DNA from: Vicinamibacterales bacterium
GTDB taxonomy: Bacteria > Acidobacteriota > Vicinamibacteria > Vicinamibacterales > 2-12-FULL-66-21
DNA: 64,000 nucleotides
Direction: 5' to 3'
NCBI GenBank assembly: GCA_036496585.1
Contig: DASXLB010000020.1
Coordinates: forward strand, 1-64,000
Shown here: positions 60,559 to 64,000 of the stretch, one piece after another
Numbering within the stretch: position 1 is the first letter of the stretch
Layout of the letters: each line of letters opens with the position of its first letter
Notes under the pieces: model-generated
What the model was told of the DNA's origin: nothing
Seen by the model: the letters and a program-made list of their open reading frames with translations, nothing else
Database searches by the model: none
Translations under genes and position numbers: made by a program

Positions 60559-61630
60559 GTGCTTTCTCCCAATCGCGGACGCGACGACGGCCCTCGTCGA
60601 AGATCCGTGTGTAATTGCCCTTGCGCACCTTGAAGCTGGCGTCGGGCGTGAGTTGACGAAAGACCGGCGCCCACATGTCGAACACCGCGTAGTACGGCGC
60701 GGGACCCGACGGCGCCACCGTGTCGGTCCCGAAGAGGAAACGGTCCGGATACTTGTTGAGGAGCGCTGCGGTGCGCGCCGCCGTCTCGGGCGACGACACG
60801 GCATACTTGGCGACCTCGTCCCACGAAATGTCGAAATTCACGTGCGCGAGCGCCGGATCGGCGAGCATCGCTTGGACGATCTCGATGTGGTTCGGCGGCC
60901 GCTCGGCCGATTCCGCCGATACGGACGCGGGGTGCACGACGCGTCCGAGGCCGGTGTGCGCCCAGATGATCGACGTCCGCGAGTGCCGCTTGAGCAGCGA
61001 CTTCATCTGCGTCAGGTAGACCGGCTCGGCATCGACCTTCGAGAACGGCATGTCGATGTCGCTGTGCAGGATCACGACGAGTCCCGACTCGGCGGCGAAA
61101 TCGAGGATGCGGTCGAGCGCCGGATTGGTCAGGCTGGCGGTTTCGCCCGAGACCTTCGACGACACGAATTCCTTGTGGATGCTGAACTCGCCGATGCCGC
61201 TGAACACACCTGGGAACGTCGTCAGCACCCGCTTGATGTGATCGACCGCGTACATGTCGGCCGGGTTGAAGCCGGTGATCATCGGGTCGAAGCGCGTCCG
61301 CTCGGCGGCCGGCAGCTTTGTGTAGACGGCGGCGATGTACGCGTCGGTGAACGAGTAGTAATAGAGGGGCGCGTCGCTCTGCAGGTAGTAAGTCGGCGCG
61401 AACTCCCCCGAGTTGTTGTAGGACCACTGCTGCTGCAGCGGAATCCCGAAGAGCGTCGAGCGGCCGACCCGCGTTCCCATGATCTGCAGGAACTGCTGCG
61501 GCGTGATCCCCTGCTGGATGTAGTTGGTCAGGTGGAAGTGCGAGTCGTAGAACTGGTCGGGCGCGTCGGCCGGCGCCTGGCGCGTGAGTGCCAGCAGCGC
61601 GAGCGTGAGAGCGCCAAGCGTGCGTGTCAT
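60548..61630 (-). CDS. Secreted amidohydrolase-2 family protein
   Basis: A 360-residue secreted hydrolase; signal LGALTLALLALTRQAPAD. Metal ligands: HFH in YDSHFHLTNYIQQG, His in VVILHSDIDM, His in TSIIWAHTGLG and Asp in FLFGTDTVAPS. It is a secreted hydrolase of the family that includes 2-amino-3-carboxymuconate-semialdehyde decarboxylase, but the substrate is unknown. ATG 61630 precedes the signal. It overlaps the DcaP-like porin gene by 11 bases. A similar protein is encoded at 13250. Confidence 0.82.
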   Translation of the reverse strand: MTRTLGALTLALLALTRQAPADAPDQFYDSHFHLTNYIQQGITPQQFLQIMGTRVGRSTLFGIPLQQQWSYNNSGEFAPTYYLQSDAPLYYYSFTDAYIAAVYTKLPAAERTRFDPMITGFNPADMYAVDHIKRVLTTFPGVFSGIGEFSIHKEFVSSKVSGETASLTNPALDRILDFAAESGLVVILHSDIDMPFSKVDAEPVYLTQMKSLLKRHSRTSIIWAHTGLGRVVHPASVSAESAERPPNHIEIVQAMLADPALAHVNFDISWDEVAKYAVSSPETAARTAALLNKYPDRFLFGTDTVAPSGPAPYYAVFDMWAPVFRQLTPDASFKVRKGNYTRIFDEGRRRVRDWEKAHVS

Positions 61631-61644
61631 GAGCGCCTCGCCAA

Positions 61645-63198
61645 TCAGAAGTTCATCTCGAAGTTGAGGTGGAACACCGGCCCTTTCGCCCCGACCGGAT
61701 AGGGGTACGCGGTGTAGCCGACCGGCGACCGGTTGACGTACATCCACTCGCCGTTGATGCGGATGCCGCGCTCCTTCATCGGAAACCAGTTGCCGCCGCC
61801 GCGCACTTCCCAGTCGTCGCCGTAGGCGCCGCCGAAAATCTGCGACCAGCTGAAGTAGGTCTGGAGGATTTTCGGGATCGGCATCGCCGACGTCTGCATC
61901 TGATAACCGCTGTCGTTGACGTCTGGTATGCCCGCCGTGTTGACCCCTTCGAAGTTGCGAAGCCAGCGCCAGTAGGCTTCGCCCTCGATCGCCAGCCCCT
62001 TGTACTTGAGGCCGGCATCGATGCTCGACATCCGGTAGTCGACTTCGTTGACCGTGACGCCGGGGCCGAACAAATCTGGTGTAAAGACGATGCTGCCGTC
62101 GCTGAGGCGAATCTGCGTGTTCTCGATGCCGTCAGTGCCCGGCTGGCTCTGCTTGTCCTCGAGGCTGTGGGTGTAGTGGATGCCCACGCGTGTCGCGAGC
62201 TTCTCGTGGCCTTCGTAGTCGCCGTACCCAGCCCACGGGCCGAACTCCCCGGTCGTCGGCAGCCACTGCAGCATGAACGACTGGGTGTCGAACTTGTTGT
62301 CGAGTTGCGCGGCGCTGACACCGAGCGTGCTCAGGTTGTTGGCGAACATCGCCATGTACTTGAACTTGGTTTTGACTTCGCCTTTCAGCCAGACGCCGGA
62401 CGTGTACGAGCCTCTGAAAAACTCGTCCCCAATCAGGCGGTCGTCGACACCAAGCCAGTACGGGAACTGTCCTTCCGTGCTGCGCACGCTCGGGAGCGAC
62501 GTGATGCCGGCGCCGACATTGACGTATCTGTTGAACGCCCAGGTCAAGTTGCCGGCGCCCACGACCTGCGCCGGATCCCCTTGTGACGTGTTGGCGGACC
62601 AGACGTACAGGTAGTACCGCATCTTCGGGGTCAGGAACCATCCGGAGAACGGCGAGAACCATTTCTGCAGCTGGATGTCCTGGCGGCGTTGCACCGTGTG
62701 CGAGTTGCCGAACGCGTCGACGTAGCTTTCGTCGAGGTTGCGCTGATTCAGATACCGGGCGTAGCTGAAGAGGCGCAGATACATCTGGCCTTTTTCGCCA
62801 TCGAAGAGCAGGAACCCGCCGTTGGGGATGTAGCGCGGGGCGCCGATTTTCGTGGACACCGCTTCCACCGTGCTCGCCGTGGCGAAGTCGGCGCTGCAGC
62901 CGTCCGACACCCAGATGCTCGTCTGGTCGTAGCCCCACGTTTTGCCGAGGAGGCAGGCGGCAGTGCCGCTCGATCGCACGAGCACGACGCCCGACGACGT
63001 ATCGGCCGCGCACTGCGTCCGTTCACCGGCTTTCGAGACGCACGATACGGTGATCTGCGTCGCGCCAGGAGGCGTGGGCGGCGCCTGTGCCGGGGTCGCA
63101 GGGGCGGGCGACGTCTGTTGCGCCCTTGCCGGACTGGCAGAGAGGAGAACGACTACGAGCACAGACACCACACACAACCACGACCGCCGAACAATCAT
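61645..63198 (-). CDS. Porin with an N-terminal DUF3011 domain
   Basis: A 517-residue outer-membrane protein. Signal VVSVLVVVLLSASPARA, then a Pro/Ala linker and about 70 residues of DUF3011 with four cysteines: QITVSCVSKAGERTQC, then CLLGKTWGYDQTSIWV and SDGCSADF. The rest (about 130-517) is a barrel like the one at 1090, sharing PGVTVNEVDYRMSSIDAGLK. Ending HLNFEMNF. This fusion puts a disulfide-stabilised domain at the periplasmic or surface end. The ATG is directly preceded by AGGGAG with no spacer, so the ribosome site is unusual. It heads the operon that ends in glutaminase. Confidence 0.85.
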   Translation of the reverse strand: MIVRRSWLCVVSVLVVVLLSASPARAQQTSPAPATPAQAPPTPPGATQITVSCVSKAGERTQCAADTSSGVVLVRSSGTAACLLGKTWGYDQTSIWVSDGCSADFATASTVEAVSTKIGAPRYIPNGGFLLFDGEKGQMYLRLFSYARYLNQRNLDESYVDAFGNSHTVQRRQDIQLQKWFSPFSGWFLTPKMRYYLYVWSANTSQGDPAQVVGAGNLTWAFNRYVNVGAGITSLPSVRSTEGQFPYWLGVDDRLIGDEFFRGSYTSGVWLKGEVKTKFKYMAMFANNLSTLGVSAAQLDNKFDTQSFMLQWLPTTGEFGPWAGYGDYEGHEKLATRVGIHYTHSLEDKQSQPGTDGIENTQIRLSDGSIVFTPDLFGPGVTVNEVDYRMSSIDAGLKYKGLAIEGEAYWRWLRNFEGVNTAGIPDVNDSGYQMQTSAMPIPKILQTYFSWSQIFGGAYGDDWEVRGGGNWFPMKERGIRINGEWMYVNRSPVGYTAYPYPVGAKGPVFHLNFEMNF

Positions 63199-63703
63199 CT
63201 CCCTGAGCGGAGCACGCCGGGTGCCGTTCGGCGGGATTCGTCAGGGCGTGCTAAGTCGTTGATCCAGCAGCGATCCTCGCCCGCGTCCGCGAGGCCATTG
63301 CGATCGAGGCTCCGATATCCCGGAGCTTCTCCGGCAGTCATCGGACGACCCCCTGTCAGTGTTTGCTATCGGGTTGACGGCGGCACAACCGCGGCGCGCC
63401 GCCCGCCAGGCCCGCTTCCTACGCTATGCCGGAGTCGTCGCGCGCCGATCCACTCGCGGCCGGAGATCGACAGCGGTTCCGTCCGAGTGCCTGCACCCTC
63501 AAGTTCTTTCATACGCGAGGGTTCCCGTCATCCTCCTTGAAGTTTGCGGCGGGCATGCGCCCTGCTCAGATCGTAGACGTCGCGGTCTCCTGACAGCCGC
63601 GCATTCCTCCACCGAGGCCGACAATGCACAGCCCGCACGATCCGATTGACGCTCTGTCCGTTCTCTGCTGACGGGGCCCGTTCTCTTGCCGGAGGGAGCG
63701 CGC
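63199..63703. other. 505-base intergenic region, no clear gene
   Basis: Lies between divergent genes (the DUF3011-porin operon and an MFS gene). I found no consensus promoter, motif copy, tRNA or convincing small frame. A 36-codon open stretch near 63259 could be a decayed gene end but has no recognisable family. Confidence 0.5.
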
Positions 63704-64000
63704 GTGAGAAGGGAGCGTAAAGCCGCGACGGTCGGCTGGCTGGTTATGGCGGTGTACTACTTCTACCAGTACACGCTGCGATCGGCCCCGGCCGTCATGA
63801 TGCCGCAGTTGTCGGCAGCGTTCGGCCTGACCGCCGCCGGTGTGGCGTCGATGGCGGGCCTGTTCTACTACGGCTATTCGCCGTTCAGCCTGGTCGCCGG
63901 CATCGCCATGGATCGTCTGGGGCCGCGTCGGGTCGTCCCCATCGGCGCCGCCGCGGTCGGGATCGGCGCGCTGCTCTTCGCCTCGGGCAACACGGCGCTC
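63704..64000 (+). CDS. MFS transporter, 3'-truncated by window edge
   Basis: The first 99 residues of a Major Facilitator carrier, cut by the window end. It starts at GTG 63704 with GGAGGGA upstream. Helix 1 is TVGWLVMAVYYFYQYTLRSA, helix 2 has TAAGVASMAGLFYYGYSPFS, and the loop 2-3 signature is GIAMDRLGPRRVVPIGAAA. The YYFYQYTLRSAPAVMMPQL opening matches transporters of the NarK/proline-betaine-like branch often seen in this type of genome, but the substrate is unknown. Confidence 0.85.
   Translation, partial: MRRERKAATVGWLVMAVYYFYQYTLRSAPAVMMPQLSAAFGLTAAGVASMAGLFYYGYSPFSLVAGIAMDRLGPRRVVPIGAAAVGIGALLFASGNTAL

Noticed and set aside
63259..63366. Gene end or pseudogene in the intergenic region before the MFS gene
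   Set aside because: An open stretch (VDPAAILARVREAIAIEAPI) is suggestive but too short and has no recognisable family or neighbouring pieces.
1..64000. Prophage, integrative element or insertion sequence
   Set aside because: No integrase, transposase, structural phage gene, att-like repeat or tRNA boundary was seen; gene content is uniformly chromosomal.

Overview
The window is gene-dense, GC-rich DNA (roughly two thirds G+C by eye) from a Gram-negative bacterium. Outer-membrane porins, an Omp85-type barrel, a lipoprotein and many Sec signal peptides show the double envelope. A long ADOP-style permease, a short extra RNA polymerase omega protein, secreted amidohydrolases and DUF-type secreted proteins fit Acidobacteriota, most likely class Vicinamibacteria. 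That placement is inference from gene content, not from a marker gene. I see no phage, integrase, transposase, CRISPR array, tRNA or rRNA, and the region reads as ordinary chromosome.

Layout. 0-8.5 kb: end of L-serine dehydratase with a strong terminator, a porin, a hybrid histidine kinase, then a compact four-gene operon (OsmC-like, acyl-CoA dehydrogenase-like, PhnD-like binding protein, MetE-like). 8.5-19 kb: cold-shock protein, B12-binding radical SAM protein preceded by a short omega-like gene, DEAD-box helicase, a decayed kinase fragment, MscS channel, amidohydrolase, GreB, ADOP permease, PrmA and a secreted cupin. 19-27 kb: SDR and MFS pair, then an asparagine/aspartate module (asparaginase, DASS transporter, aspartase, divergent AspT-like exchanger). 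27-33 kb: SRP RNA on the minus strand, a mutarotase-like secreted protein, a uronate-isomerase-like protein and dnaX-ybaB-recR, then a dihaem cytochrome. 33-39 kb: AmpG-type permease, flippase-like protein, DUF4203 protein, OsmC, a secreted phosphatase, a 110-bp tandem repeat and a small barrel.

39-58 kb is the most unusual part. Five paralogous secreted proteins of about 190-200 residues, of unknown function, lie among regulators (a sigma-54 activator without a receiver, an AraC protein, two histidine kinases and a LuxR-type response regulator). Beside them is a four-gene operon: Omp85-like barrel, unknown secreted protein, NTT-type nucleotide carrier, and an SLC1 symporter fused to a periplasmic binding protein. 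A 16-bp motif, TGCCG-N5-GCATAG, occurs six times in the window. Five copies point at, and lie 31-53 bases before, the start of a gene: three of the paralog units, the Omp85 operon and mscS. I read this as a shared promoter or operator for a stress or nutrient-envelope regulon that has not been described as such.

58-64 kb: a minus-strand operon of a DUF3011-porin fusion, a secreted amidohydrolase, a DcaP-like porin and a secreted glutaminase, then the start of an MFS gene cut by the window edge. Serine dehydratase, asparaginase, aspartase and glutaminase together suggest a life on amino acids and peptides. Several genes have a -10-like hexamer 5-10 bases before the start codon, which suggests leaderless transcripts. 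All calls are from reading the sequence; no database search was run.
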